Assembly (NCBI GenBank): GCA_024169445.1
Contig: JALKFA010000002.1
Location: forward strand, 62,001 to 126,000
DNA from: Buttiauxella agrestis ATCC 33320
Lineage (GTDB): Bacteria; Pseudomonadota; Gammaproteobacteria; Enterobacterales; Enterobacteriaceae
Direction of reading: 5' to 3'
Length of the DNA stretch: 64,000 nucleotides
Shown: positions 54,101 through 62,115 of the stretch, in pieces
Layout: each line of letters opens with the position of its first letter
How positions within the stretch are numbered: position 1 is the first letter of the stretch
The notes under the pieces: generated by a model
The model's input: the letters and a program-made list of their open reading frames with translations, nothing else
Told to the model about the DNA's origin: nothing
The model's database searches: none
Program-made: the position numbers and the translations under genes

Positions 54101-55981
54101 CATAGTTTTCGAATAATAGGGATGATCTGGGTAAGGGAAAGTATAGCAATATTCCTGAATAATTTCGTATTCTGAACCCGCTGCAGAGATCTCCCGGTTC
54201 TGGCGACCGAGATTATCGTAACCATAAGATGCCGTAATACCATCATTATCAGTGATACTCCACTGGCATCCATTATATAAAGACGTAGTTATAGCATTTG
54301 TTGATTGAGTTGAATCATGTCCCGTAAGCTGTATTGAGCAAGTAATAATCCCTGCCGAAAGCGAATAGGTGTAATCAGTCCTTTTTGTCTTGCCTTCATT
54401 CGCCTCGTATACATATTTATCAATTTTGCAAGCCAGTTGACCATTTAGTACGGAATCGGCATCTTCGTAATAACTTGTCGCAGTAATCAAATTATCGTTG
54501 AAATTCGACTCGGATTGTACAACTAATTTACTGAATTTTGTATTTACTGGTATAGCTTGGTATTTATAATTCGTTATTTTATCTCGACAAATTTCATCAG
54601 AAGTGCGTTGCACCGTCTGTTTTATATAACGAACAAATTGTCCGAAAGGGTCTGCCGGGCAGTTCTCTTCTCCATCAGATTCATAATAAGTTGTGAAGGT
54701 TTCAATCCCTGTAGCATCAATAGAGTAGGTTTCATTACCATATTCATCACTCTCAGTTATATTGAGTTCGGAACGGCAGGCATCATTCTTCTCATAAATC
54801 GTCTCAACAGATCTAGGGATCTCGAGATTTGCAGGCTGCGCATAGTAGTCCCCAGATACTTCATTATAAGTGCTATTATGAGTTAACGAGCATTCACCTT
54901 CTAAGAATACTTCCGAAATAGTTAAGTGAAAACGATTATAAGTTGTTGTGCGAGTGTTTATACTAGTTCCTTCAGGGGTTTCCAGTATTTCCTTCCCCCA
55001 ATAATTATATTCACCCTCGCAATAATGTAAATTGTCTTCACTTTCACTTGGGTCACCATAATTGAAAGGGTAACCTGAAAAATTTGTATCCGAAGAGTAT
55101 TGGTATGAGAATGCAGTTCTTTCTCCATCGTTTCCTGGCAGAAGTTCATAGCGCGTTACATAAGGCAGGTATCCTGTTGATGACAGCGCCCCAACGAGAT
55201 GCCCCTCTGGAAGGTAACTGACAAGAACCTTGCCTCCCATTGGGTTCTCGACAGTACTGATAGCAAGGAAATCTGTCTCATATGAAAATCTGGTTACTAG
55301 AGGAGGTTCTTTCTGATCGTATGCTAACGCGAGTGAGCAAAGATTATCGCCAAGGCGGTCAGTTAGATCGTATTCAAGTTCATCATTGTTAGCCGTATGA
55401 ACAAAAATTTTACTGATTACACCATCACTATTTAAGCTCACAAACCGGATCCTCTTAACACTCTCACTATCAGTAATCGACTCCGGGAGTGTTTTAGATC
55501 CAAAACTTTGGTAATTGATATCAAAGTACTGACCATTTTCATACTGAATACGTGTTAGCTGGAAGGGATCACCGTCGGATATGCGTGTTAAGGTCTCAAT
55601 AATGCCACTCTTATAGATAATACATACTGTTCTGTCATCAATCCTTTGAGCAAAAACGTCGTTAAGTTTTCTATCCGTTAACTGTAATTGGCTGTCTGTC
55701 TCATTGACCTGATATGTTTCTCCTGTAGATAATGTTAATGTTGGAGACTGTGGATTAACTAAAACATCAATATATTGACTTAATCCGGTCAACCCCCATC
55801 CCATACCATAACCGGAGTCATATTTATTCATCATTGAAAAAGAAAGACTAATAGATCTAGATAAGTCATTGTCTAAAACACAATGTAATTCTACAAGTGG
55901 CAAGGAAATACCATATTGGCCAGTCCGCAGATCAACGCCGCCTTGAAGAAAAGATGTGAAATTAAAAGCATTAGAGTGCAT
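51155..55981 (-). CDS. Large Rhs/YD-repeat protein, toxin-like (1608 aa)
   Basis: The start region (HSNAFNFTSFLQGGVDLRTG) is of a kind I know from large pseudomonad Rhs proteins; there is no signal peptide. YD-type repeats fill the middle (YDSFGRMNSITIYED, EYDNLNRIVKRTT, YDSRNRISAYH). The Rhs core ends with GFNGERVES, LGNGVRLYLPEISQFTSMD, GGLNPYCYCLGDPINSSDPSG (about 1310-1357). The remaining 251 residues (51155-51910) are a unique C-terminal region with a hydrophobic stretch near its start and no motif I recognise; in this family that part is the toxin. No immunity-type gene follows. Last gene of the 59758-51155 operon. Proteins of this build form a cocoon that encloses and cleaves off its C-terminus. 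Confidence 0.88.
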   Translation of the reverse strand: MHSNAFNFTSFLQGGVDLRTGQYGISLPLVELHCVLDNDLSRSISLSFSMMNKYDSGYGMGWGLTGLSQYIDVLVNPQSPTLTLSTGETYQVNETDSQLQLTDRKLNDVFAQRIDDRTVCIIYKSGIIETLTRISDGDPFQLTRIQYENGQYFDINYQSFGSKTLPESITDSESVKRIRFVSLNSDGVISKIFVHTANNDELEYDLTDRLGDNLCSLALAYDQKEPPLVTRFSYETDFLAISTVENPMGGKVLVSYLPEGHLVGALSSTGYLPYVTRYELLPGNDGERTAFSYQYSSDTNFSGYPFNYGDPSESEDNLHYCEGEYNYWGKEILETPEGTSINTRTTTYNRFHLTISEVFLEGECSLTHNSTYNEVSGDYYAQPANLEIPRSVETIYEKNDACRSELNITESDEYGNETYSIDATGIETFTTYYESDGEENCPADPFGQFVRYIKQTVQRTSDEICRDKITNYKYQAIPVNTKFSKLVVQSESNFNDNLITATSYYEDADSVLNGQLACKIDKYVYEANEGKTKRTDYTYSLSAGIITCSIQLTGHDSTQSTNAITTSLYNGCQWSITDNDGITASYGYDNLGRQNREISAAGSEYEIIQEYCYTFPYPDHPYYSKTMINEWGIAQRTSFDGFGKELFIESQDDDGTFIDATSYDGTYQKVSSKSYDFRGRLVEEIDFDYSGGINVVTQTRTYLYDDWGEKCETHYNDGVVEKTIIDPILMTKTEGKCDADGNSLSVTRNTFNNFKKPSFIDILKEDQQTIYARTNVKFDGFGRPISLLNPAGFEVKVEGYDSFDRPLKLTYFDGTCYSLSYCDSSSENLVTSIEALIDGKNVMLGERQFDGLEREKFRCVSSVQRQINYQSGSIYPSSVVNGRNQQINFVFIPEIHKVSSISVPCEDNSSEMVVASFEFSNNNNPTIPAGVKLSARTQTNKYTYHYTETGRPVEVNNDVNNLQSENINHDDFTLNGVALSSNIYGNLISQSFDSFGRQISTDDGGTHATNTYDSFGRMNSITIYEDDLLIQQTLIEYDFYSRESEREIVRNDGIMEICYEYDNLNRIVKRTTCCDNIENLVENFQYDSRNRISAYHIENGYQSSCLPKNENGKEIIGQMFEYDSLNSITCIKTYFPSNEVDEATFTYHERRLVKISHSLNTGENAYPSYINVDLDDDGNITSMSGPDFSREFRYSALNRIDSCDNSNYNYDAYGRLISLGSVQRQYRGGYICGDNGDDGEYHYMFHSGIPVSERGDSTNFYSVDKSGSVVQINNIDNSNTVRYTPYGNASTRSEIGFNGERVESISGGYILGNGVRLYLPEISQFTSMDLLSPFSSGGLNPYCYCLGDPINSSDPSGYTPDMDVVSAGLGVCVSLVSLLAAPFTGGSSLAIGTAVTTAVLGTISSSLKLASELSDNKTQAAKLKKASVGFNIASSLTNFMGVTAGIGEEIIASSTKQFTSSHKLTLGKPGRDKDSILIPTKKMPGYSSDEALTQLGSGRNITRNDPLRAGIKMKSTHNRDVTKYLANPLFKTIPSVEYEKVIGRLMLKTTHTRGSIKGVNSYFTFRNIAKDSFSFARTGSNAVYSVVDGLNDIQEVNEECNAERASSF

Positions 55982-56001
55982 AGTATTACCATATAAGTTG
56001 A

Positions 56002-56028
56002 AACCCTCGACACGCAGGGAAGAGGGTT
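56002..56028 (-). promoter_or_regulatory. Intergenic hairpin before the Rhs gene
   Basis: On the minus strand AACCCTC pairs with GAGGGTT across a 13-base loop in the 54-base gap between the 314-residue gene and the Rhs gene. No U-tract follows. It may tune translation or processing. No good ribosome binding site is visible for the Rhs start. Confidence 0.4.
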
Positions 56029-56035
56029 GAATGAA

Positions 56036-56980
56036 TTAGTTGTTATCTCTGATATCAATGTCCGAAGCGTTATCTACTGAATAAATGACAAAATTTGACG
56101 TACAACCATATTCGTCGATTATGACCAAGTCACATGGAGAATCAGGAGATGGACTATCAAGATAATGTCCGTCTGTGTTAGCATAAGTTCCCCTGATAAT
56201 AGATTCACCATCTTGGATAATAACGGTGTCCCCAAAATCTACGGAGTTACTAACCCCTAGACCAGCGTAAAGAAATTCTGTATAACCATGCATTAATGCA
56301 CAAGCCCAGTCACTGGGATCAGCCCCCGCTTTAGAGGTTCCAATATTGACAACACTATTGCCTATGTAATCAGGGAAAATATAAGATTTAATTGATAGGG
56401 AGTTTGGCAAAGTCCAGTAGACAACAGTCAAGTTTTCATATTGATCTTTGCCTATTTCATTATGTAAGATCATGTCTTCTTGACGCTCTAACTCGTCAGA
56501 ATAAATGAAATATGGCATCGTGGGTTTGATAGTCACATAACTATAGTTATATGTTGAGTTGCCGCTCCGGTATAAGACGCCATTAACATTAATGCTAGCT
56601 TCAAAATCCTGAGGTTCAAGAGTTGCATCAGTAGTACTTAGATAGAAATACAAATCCTGGGTGTCCTCGAGTGTCTGATTTGTTGGATTTACACTCGTAC
56701 CTTCCGTATTATTCAAACCACAAAGACCAAACGTATACCCATTGTACTCACTTGAACTTGACCAACCAGTGATCATTACATTCTGATTTTTGTTCACAAT
56801 TTGCAGGCTGTTTAATTCTTCTTGAGTCAATGGTGTGCTGGCCCCGTCAACCTGTTTTTCAAGTGATACCCGTAATTTCACCTGGTGAAGTCCATTAGCA
56901 TATAATTGTGCAGAACCTTGTAAATCGTGCCCATTAATATCGACTGGATTGAACTTGAAGGTTTTAATTGTGGTACTCAT
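56036..56980 (-). CDS. Unknown beta-rich protein of the KS-Rhs operon (314 aa)
   Basis: Begins MSTTIKTFKFNPVDINGHDL behind GAGGAAAGAG. No signal peptide or membrane segment. The predicted content is mostly beta strands (LYANGLHQVKLRVSLEKQ; DLYFYLSTTDATLEPQDFEA), with few Cys. N-termini of this type occur, to my knowledge, in uncharacterised proteins beside Rhs genes in other proteobacteria, but I cannot name a family. It sits 15 bases after 56996-57532 and 54 bases before the Rhs gene. A role as partner, carrier or delivery component of the Rhs protein is inference from position. Confidence 0.7.
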   Translation of the reverse strand: MSTTIKTFKFNPVDINGHDLQGSAQLYANGLHQVKLRVSLEKQVDGASTPLTQEELNSLQIVNKNQNVMITGWSSSSEYNGYTFGLCGLNNTEGTSVNPTNQTLEDTQDLYFYLSTTDATLEPQDFEASINVNGVLYRSGNSTYNYSYVTIKPTMPYFIYSDELERQEDMILHNEIGKDQYENLTVVYWTLPNSLSIKSYIFPDYIGNSVVNIGTSKAGADPSDWACALMHGYTEFLYAGLGVSNSVDFGDTVIIQDGESIIRGTYANTDGHYLDSPSPDSPCDLVIIDEYGCTSNFVIYSVDNASDIDIRDNN

Positions 56981-56995
56981 TCTCTTTCCTCAGAT

Positions 56996-57532
56996 TTATA
57001 ACTTACTAATTAATGAAAAACCATAAAATGGGATGCTGATATCATCGTGAAACTTCATAAAATAACTAGTGTCCTGCGTAAATGAACTGACTTTATCCTT
57101 TACCAAACGGGCAAGCTCAGGAGAAGTCTCATAAAAGAAGTGTTTAATATTTCTGTTGTCATTAACATATGTCAAAACAAGATTGTATAGAGCCTTGCTA
57201 AATGCAGAAATTGTTCCAATATCAATTAGAGGCATAACTTTCAATTCATTATTATCACATACAGTGAAGACCTTGATAACTCGATAGCTCTTTCCAAAGG
57301 TAATAGATTGCTCCGTCCCAAAGTTTAAGTGATTGTCACTGTACGAGTTATCACCTGCATTATTTGAAGGGTAGAGAAGTTCCATAATATATTTTCTCCC
57401 ATTAAAGATGAATGGAATGTAGTCATGAAATTGACTCATGGTTACCACACTACCCATCCAATTAATACTATGTTCATTTTTAAATAGGGTCTCATTTTGT
57501 TTAGTGCTTAATCTTGTCATGTAAATAGTCAC
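56996..57532 (-). CDS. Unknown protein of the KS-Rhs operon (178 aa)
   Basis: Begins MTIYMTRLSTKQNETLFKNE; soluble, one Cys (FTVCDNN), no signal peptide. Segments include FIFNGRKYIMELLYPSNNAG and FYETSPELARLVKDKVSSF. No family recognised. It lies between the ACP gene (36-base gap) and the 314-residue gene (15-base gap). Because it directly follows an ACP, it could be an acyltransferase-like or acceptor protein, but no His/Asp catalytic motif such as HXXXD is visible. Confidence 0.7.
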   Translation of the reverse strand: MTIYMTRLSTKQNETLFKNEHSINWMGSVVTMSQFHDYIPFIFNGRKYIMELLYPSNNAGDNSYSDNHLNFGTEQSITFGKSYRVIKVFTVCDNNELKVMPLIDIGTISAFSKALYNLVLTYVNDNRNIKHFFYETSPELARLVKDKVSSFTQDTSYFMKFHDDISIPFYGFSLISKL

Positions 57533-57568
57533 TCAATTAGTTATACAATTACTTTTCAACTGTGTTGT

Positions 57569-57817
57569 TCATCCTGCAAGGTGATTTGCAAGGCTCAGTG
57601 GTGTCATTTGCATTATTTTTGGGGGGACTTTTTGAAAGAGATCTATGCCATAATTATCCTTTAATATAATTTGTAATTCTATAAAATCCATGCTATCAAT
57701 CAGCAGTTCTGTAAATGTTTTATCTTGTGTAATTTCATCCGGCTTTAACTTTCCTTCTTTAACCCTTCGGATGAAAGATAATAAAAGATCAACAAGACCC
57801 CGCTCTAATTTTCCCAT
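57569..57817 (-). CDS. Acyl carrier protein
   Basis: 82 residues. The phosphopantetheine attachment site is Ser42 in LLIDSMDFIEL, equivalent to the DSL motif, with Met replacing Leu. Four-helix ACP pattern, acidic around the site but with a basic second helix region (IRRVKEGKLKP). It would carry an acyl chain for the adjoining ketosynthase and dehydratase-like protein. The start overlaps the upstream gene by 29 bases, so production is tightly coupled. It is distinct from the housekeeping AcpP, which is more acidic and sits in the fab cluster. Confidence 0.85.
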   Translation of the reverse strand: MGKLERGLVDLLLSFIRRVKEGKLKPDEITQDKTFTELLIDSMDFIELQIILKDNYGIDLFQKVPPKIMQMTPLSLANHLAG

Positions 57818-58508
57818 TTAATACTCCGAACATATGTGAAGATGTTATATTTCCACGTCTGCTTCTGGCCTGACAGAAGATGAACCCATCCCAACCGTTG
57901 AACGATGATGGACGTACCGATAAAGAGTTCTCAACGCTGATATTATCCTCTAAAGCCTGATTCTTATGATTAATAGTCAGTGTATTACTCATATGAACCA
58001 GCCTTCCAGTTTCAAGAAGTTCCTCTCCATTTATTCCCAATATTAACGCTGATTTACATAGATGAAGCAAATCACGAAACATCATCGCCTCAGTGAATAA
58101 TAATGGGGATGAGAACATTTTGGGGAGAGATGTTTTGAGTCTGAATTCACTATAATCCAGTACAGTGGTGCCTAAATCATGCTCATATGAATACTGTGAA
58201 AGGGAGTTATCCATTTTCCCATGGATGCTGCATTCATTATCATCACAAGAAATCAAGTATATATTGTTTTTTTCATTATGCTGACATAATGACTCATTAG
58301 TCTTGATATTTTTTTGGAACAATAAATTTAATCTTGAAAAATTATAATGATTTATAAAGTCCTCTTTCAGTAGAGCACCTGATAGCATTCCAGGTACGAC
58401 TATATTCTCACCACTCGTTTTAATTAATTTGTTTTTTTGATGAATAGGATTATTGTCTCCGCTGAAATCTAACCAGTTTTCGATCTCATTCTCAGTAAAT
58501 TCGATCAT
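57789..58508 (-). CDS. MaoC-like hot-dog protein (dehydratase/thioesterase type)
   Basis: 239 residues. The N-terminus has WLDFSGDNNPIHQ (residues 12-24), which carries the Asp18 and His23 pair of the MaoC/R-hydratase motif SGDXNPXH, followed by VVPGMLSGALL. The remainder (100-239) resembles a second, degenerate hot-dog unit (SRRGNITSSHMFGVL at the end). It could dehydrate a beta-hydroxyacyl-ACP or act as an acyl-ACP binding or thioesterase domain. It overlaps the ketosynthase by 4 bases (ATGA) and the ACP by 29. Reaction unproven. Confidence 0.7.
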   Translation of the reverse strand: MIEFTENEIENWLDFSGDNNPIHQKNKLIKTSGENIVVPGMLSGALLKEDFINHYNFSRLNLLFQKNIKTNESLCQHNEKNNIYLISCDDNECSIHGKMDNSLSQYSYEHDLGTTVLDYSEFRLKTSLPKMFSSPLLFTEAMMFRDLLHLCKSALILGINGEELLETGRLVHMSNTLTINHKNQALEDNISVENSLSVRPSSFNGWDGFIFCQARSRRGNITSSHMFGVLNGKIRAGSC

Positions 58509-59758
58509 TGTAAGGCTCCAATGATTAACGCACTATTATGCCCACCAAAACCTGAATTTAGATTCAGACAATATTCAGGAGATACCTTTAAATGGTTGTT
58601 GGGTAGGTAATTCAGGTCGCATAAAGGATCCGAGATTGTCATGTTAATAGTGCCGGGTACAATACCTGTACTCATGGATTTCAGGCAGAAAATGCTTTCC
58701 AGCGCACCACTTGCTCCAATCAAATGACCTGTATACGATTTCGTACTGGAAATAGGGATGTTATAAGCCTGCTTCCCGAATACACTTTTAATTGTGCGTG
58801 TTTCATGAAGGTCATTACTTTGCGTTGACGTTCCATGCGCATTAATATATCTAATTTGGTTCTTGTCTAATCCAGAATCAGAAAGCGCAAGATCAATGCT
58901 CCGAGCTCTTGAGAGCACACAATCACCCAGTCCGATAAAGCTTACAGCATCACACTGATAGCCATATCCTAATACTTCACCTAGAATTACTGCATTCCGT
59001 CTTTTAGCGGATTCATATTCCTCTAAAACAAGTACTGCAGCCCCCTCAGATAAAACAAATCCACTTCTGTTCGCACTAAAAGGACAACTTGCAAGGCCTG
59101 GATATCTTTGTTCTTTAGATAATGCTTGTAAGATATCTATGCTCCAAATAGATGCAGGTTGCTGTAATGCTTCCACACCTCCGGCAAGCATCATATCAAC
59201 AGTCCCTCGCTGGATTTCTCGAAATGCTTGCCCTATAGCCATTGACCCGCTGGCACAAGCCGCCATGACAGTGCTTTGATAACCTCTGAGGTTATAATTA
59301 ATTGCGCATGCGGTGGCTGCACTACTAGGCATTGACTTTAGATTGCTAAATGGTAGAGCAGAGTTTTTTCTTTTATGAAGAATCCCGCATTCTATACTGG
59401 CATCCGATCCGGCCCAACCAGAGCCAATTACAACGCCTGTCGATTCACTCGGATAGACGGAGGATAATTGTACTGTTGGAAACGCATGTTTAATGGCTTC
59501 AGACGCGGCATGCAGAACCATTAAACCCTCACGTGCTTGAGTTCGTTGCATAGTCAGATCCGCCGTTATAAGTGGCAGCTCAACTCTTCCAAAAAACTTT
59601 GAACTAATATTATATTCAGACAAATCATAATATTTATAGCCAAGAGTCTGTCTCATTAAAGAATCCCAGATTTGATTTACATCATTCCCGAGTGAGCATA
59701 TTGCTCCATAGCCTGTTACTACGCATCGCCGTCTTAAGAGGATTTTATCTTTTTTCAT
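58505..59758 (-). CDS. Beta-ketoacyl-ACP synthase (FabF-type KS)
   Basis: 417 residues, full-length condensing enzyme. The catalytic triad is complete: Cys168 in AACASGSMA, His308 in NAHGTSTQSND and His345 in SYTGHLIGASGALE, with the supporting Lys340 and the terminal GFGGHN loop. It would extend an acyl chain by Claisen condensation with malonyl-ACP. It is the first gene of the operon and overlaps the next by 4 bases. It is AT-rich and separate from any fab cluster, so it serves a specialised acyl product. A chain-length-factor-like inactive KS is excluded because Cys is present. Confidence 0.93.
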   Translation of the reverse strand: MKKDKILLRRRCVVTGYGAICSLGNDVNQIWDSLMRQTLGYKYYDLSEYNISSKFFGRVELPLITADLTMQRTQAREGLMVLHAASEAIKHAFPTVQLSSVYPSESTGVVIGSGWAGSDASIECGILHKRKNSALPFSNLKSMPSSAATACAINYNLRGYQSTVMAACASGSMAIGQAFREIQRGTVDMMLAGGVEALQQPASIWSIDILQALSKEQRYPGLASCPFSANRSGFVLSEGAAVLVLEEYESAKRRNAVILGEVLGYGYQCDAVSFIGLGDCVLSRARSIDLALSDSGLDKNQIRYINAHGTSTQSNDLHETRTIKSVFGKQAYNIPISSTKSYTGHLIGASGALESIFCLKSMSTGIVPGTINMTISDPLCDLNYLPNNHLKVSPEYCLNLNSGFGGHNSALIIGALQ

Positions 59759-60020
59759 TCTTGTTATTCATTAGTAATAAATAATTCATCATCTAGCTTT
59801 GAACAAGCTAAACCGATGATGGCTGATTTCCTTCTTGATTTTATATATCATGCGATAAAATATCTTTATTAAAAAATGTCAATTTTGAACTTCCTATCAA
59901 AGGATGTATTTCTAACTCCACAATATAATAAATCATCAGGAAACTTAGGGCAGAGATTAATCATTTCTTAACTAAAAAATAGGATTTCGGATTAGAATGT
60001 AGAGTAATGCTTAATCGCCA
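59759..60020 (-). promoter_or_regulatory. Upstream region of the KS-Rhs operon
   Basis: AT-rich, no coding frame. It must hold the operon promoter unless transcription enters from the IS. I can see TTATTACTAATGAATAAC next to the start but no convincing -35/-10 pair. The start codon at 59758 is preceded by AATGAATAACAAGA, a poor ribosome binding site. Confidence 0.35.
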
Positions 60021-60024
60021 TGGA

Positions 60025-60150
60025 TAATCTAGACCCTTCCGAATCGTTGACAATATTGGTTTTCGTATTAAGCCGGTGGCATCTGATAGCTCGAACCATG
60101 CCGACGCCTACAGTTATAAATCATTTTGATGTAATCAAAGAATCAATCTT
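60025..60150 (-). mobile_element. IS-B end remnant
   Basis: On the minus strand it matches 18850-18957: ATGATTTATAACTGTAGGCG, then CATGGTTCGAGCTATCAGAT, then the end GGTCTAGATTATCCATGGC. No coding capacity. Confidence 0.6.
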
Positions 60151-60154
60151 AGTG

Positions 60155-60265
60155 GCGATTACGTCTGGTGCAATAGTCTTAAGTTAGGGTCCGGAAAATA
60201 CCGCTAATTACGCACAGTCGACACTGCATTGTGCATGAACATCCTTAGCGTAGGATATTTAATGG
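60155..60265. repeat. Third partial copy of the 363-bp repeat
   Basis: GATTACGTCTGGTGCAATAG, CAGTCGACACTGCATTGTGC and TCCTTAGCGTAGGAT-type blocks align with 34428-34535 in the same orientation, with more divergence than between the two tandem copies. Confidence 0.55.
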
Positions 60266-60425
60266 CATGGTCAGCCCAGCATCCGTATAGGTTTTCATGT
60301 TTTTAAGCACATCAGCACAGTACTGCACGTGTTTTATCTTTCAGCTACCGGTAGCCATGCTTGTTTACGGCATCGCCGTGAAATCAGGGCTGAATGAGGC
60401 CCCCTTCTTGTTGTGGATCACAAAA

Positions 60426-61300
60426 TCAGGACACCGGAATAACCTGTTTCCACTTTTCTTCATGCAAGTAAGGCGATAAACCACCATTGTTAGTATGAGG
60501 GCGGTACACATTGTAATAACCATTCATCCATTGGTTTACTTCGCGCACTGCATGGCCAACATCACCATAACCACCTTTGGGAAGCCATTCACTTTTAAAG
60601 CTGCGAAAGACTCTTTCCATCAGTGAATTATCCAGGCAATTCCCTCTGCGACTCATACTTTGCATTACTCCATAACGCCAGAGTAACTTTCTGTATTTAT
60701 TGCTTTTATATTGAACCCCTTGATCTGAACGAAACAACAGACGGCCATCACGCGGTCGTGTTTCCAGGGCATTACGCAAAGCCCTGCACACCAAATCAGC
60801 ATCGGCTGTTAATGAGAGGGCTGAACCGACAATCCGGCGTGAATATAAATCAACGACAAGCGCGAGATAGCACCATTTGTTCTGCAGGCGAATAAAGCTG
60901 ATGTCGCCGCACCAGACACGGTTTGGTGCAACGGGGTTAAACTGCCGATTCAATAAATTTGGCAATGCCGGATTATTCTCTTCGTTTACCCGATAGCGAT
61001 GTTTAACTGGTTGACAACTTATCAGTCCACATTCCTGCATCAGCCGTCGAGCCTGCCTCAACGCCACTCTGGCGCAGCATCTGGCTGATTGCCCGACTAC
61101 CTGCAGCGTAACGACTGAGCGCATGAAATGCTCTTACCCGACTGCGTAATTCAATTCTCTGCACATCAACGGGATACTTTATCTGCGCGTAATAAACGCT
61201 ACGGTGAACACCGAATAAATGACAAAGAACCCGTACTGGCCATTTTGCTTTCAGCCGTGTGATTAGCGCGATAGCTTTCCGGGGATTTCGCTCATCAGCA
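60426..61300 (-). pseudogene. IS3-family OrfB, frameshifted
   Basis: The N-terminal part reads in one frame to about 61085 ([34 protein letters not shown]) and continues in another ([20 protein letters not shown]) after a one-base indel near CAGATGCTGCGCCAG. The downstream core is intact over 232 codons, with catalytic context [22 protein letters not shown] and [17 protein letters not shown]. Without the frameshift it would be a normal ~290-residue OrfB. Confidence 0.85.
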
Positions 61301-61577
61301 CGGCAGCCTGCTTTAGTATTTCTTTTTCCATTTCAAGACGCTTTATCTGGGCTTTAAGCTGCTGAATTTCCCGTTGTTCAGGTGTAATAGCATTGCCAAC
61401 GGGCTCAATACCCTGAAGTTCCTGCTTATACAACCGTATCCATTTGCGCTGGTCAGGGTTGAGTTCGAGCGCCTGCGCGACTTCCCGTACATCTCGCTGG
61501 TATTTAATAACCTGCCCGATAGCTTCGAGTTTGAACTCCGGGGAAAATGTGCGCTTAGTTCGACGAGTTTCGATCAT
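61263..61577 (-). CDS. IS3-family OrfA of the 1229-bp element
   Basis: 104 residues: HTH_8-type N-terminus (RTKRTFSPEFKLEAIGQVIK, then VAQALELNPDQRKWIRLYKQ) and a C-terminal coiled coil (IQQLKAQIKRLEMEKEILKQ). Related IS elements usually read NxSTLRKWV or similar in the recognition helix; here it is NPDQRKWI. The frame is intact and is followed by the overlapping orfB. Confidence 0.9.
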   Translation of the reverse strand: MIETRRTKRTFSPEFKLEAIGQVIKYQRDVREVAQALELNPDQRKWIRLYKQELQGIEPVGNAITPEQREIQQLKAQIKRLEMEKEILKQAAVLMSEIPGKLSR

Positions 61578-61714
61578 GCATCACCTCATGTTCACTGTTT
61601 TAACATTAACAGGATTTAGAGGTGTCCTGAATGGCTGATCCATAACATCTACATGGTTTTACTATGCCGGTCATCCGTTATTTCCTGCTTCAGTTTATGG
61701 ATAATTGCAGCAGT

Positions 61715-61960
61715 ATGAAAATAAGTGAGAAGCTAAAAAAGTATGTTGAGAAGGAAATATCCGATATCAAGGTGTCTGGGCGGATTGAAGAGGTGCCGCT
61801 GGGTTAAACGCTCCGGTATATCCAAGATGGAATCTTCGCCTACCGCGCCTCGTGCCCGCCCGTTCCCAACGGCATTCAGCTGATAATGAAACCCCAAAAT
61901 GAGCGGGTTTATAATGATTACTTTGAAACGAATCTGAGAAAGATGCACCTTCAAGACTGA
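61715..61960 (+). pseudogene. Small unknown gene with one in-frame stop
   Basis: A frame from the ATG at 61715 (MKISEKLKKYVEKEISDIKV, then SGRIEEVPLG) meets TAA at 61805-61807 and continues in the same frame for 50 codons (TLRYIQDGIFAYRASCPPVP ... TNLRKMHLQD) to a TGA at 61958. The downstream part looks like real protein. About 80 residues if read through. No family recognised. Confidence 0.45.
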
Positions 61961-62015
61961 TCCCTCTGAGCTCCGGAGTGTGCCTCATCTTTTCCGGAGC
62001 CATATCACGATAAGC

Positions 62016-62079
62016 GTAAGCGTCCAGCGAGGGCCGTCTGGTCATAATCTGATTCATCCGACAAAGTGGTGTCCACCAA
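62016..62079. repeat. IS66-like terminal segment, also present at 5149-5209
   Basis: GTAAGCGTCCAGCGAGGGCC, then GTCATAATCTGATTCATCCG and ACAAAGTGGTGTCCACC. It lies just outside the IS66-family end at 62086, in the same orientation, and looks like the end of another IS66 relative. Confidence 0.6.
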
Positions 62080-62115
62080 ATAAGTGTAAGCGTTAAGTGA
62101 ACGCCGTATTGACGG

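Larger units (their letters stand above)
60414..61642 (-). mobile_element. IS3-family element, 1229 bp (TGGATCA...CAGGACACC ends)
   Basis: Ends TGGATCACAAAATCAGGACA and the complement of TGGATCAGCCATTCAGGACA. orfA and orfB read leftward. It is distinct from the other IS3-family elements in the window. orfB is frameshifted, so the copy is probably inactive. Confidence 0.88.

Noticed and set aside
51155-59758. Interpretation of the KS-ACP genes as part of the housekeeping fab cluster
   Set aside because: There are no fabD, fabG, fabH or plsX neighbours, the ACP departs from AcpP, and the operon continues into Rhs-type genes.
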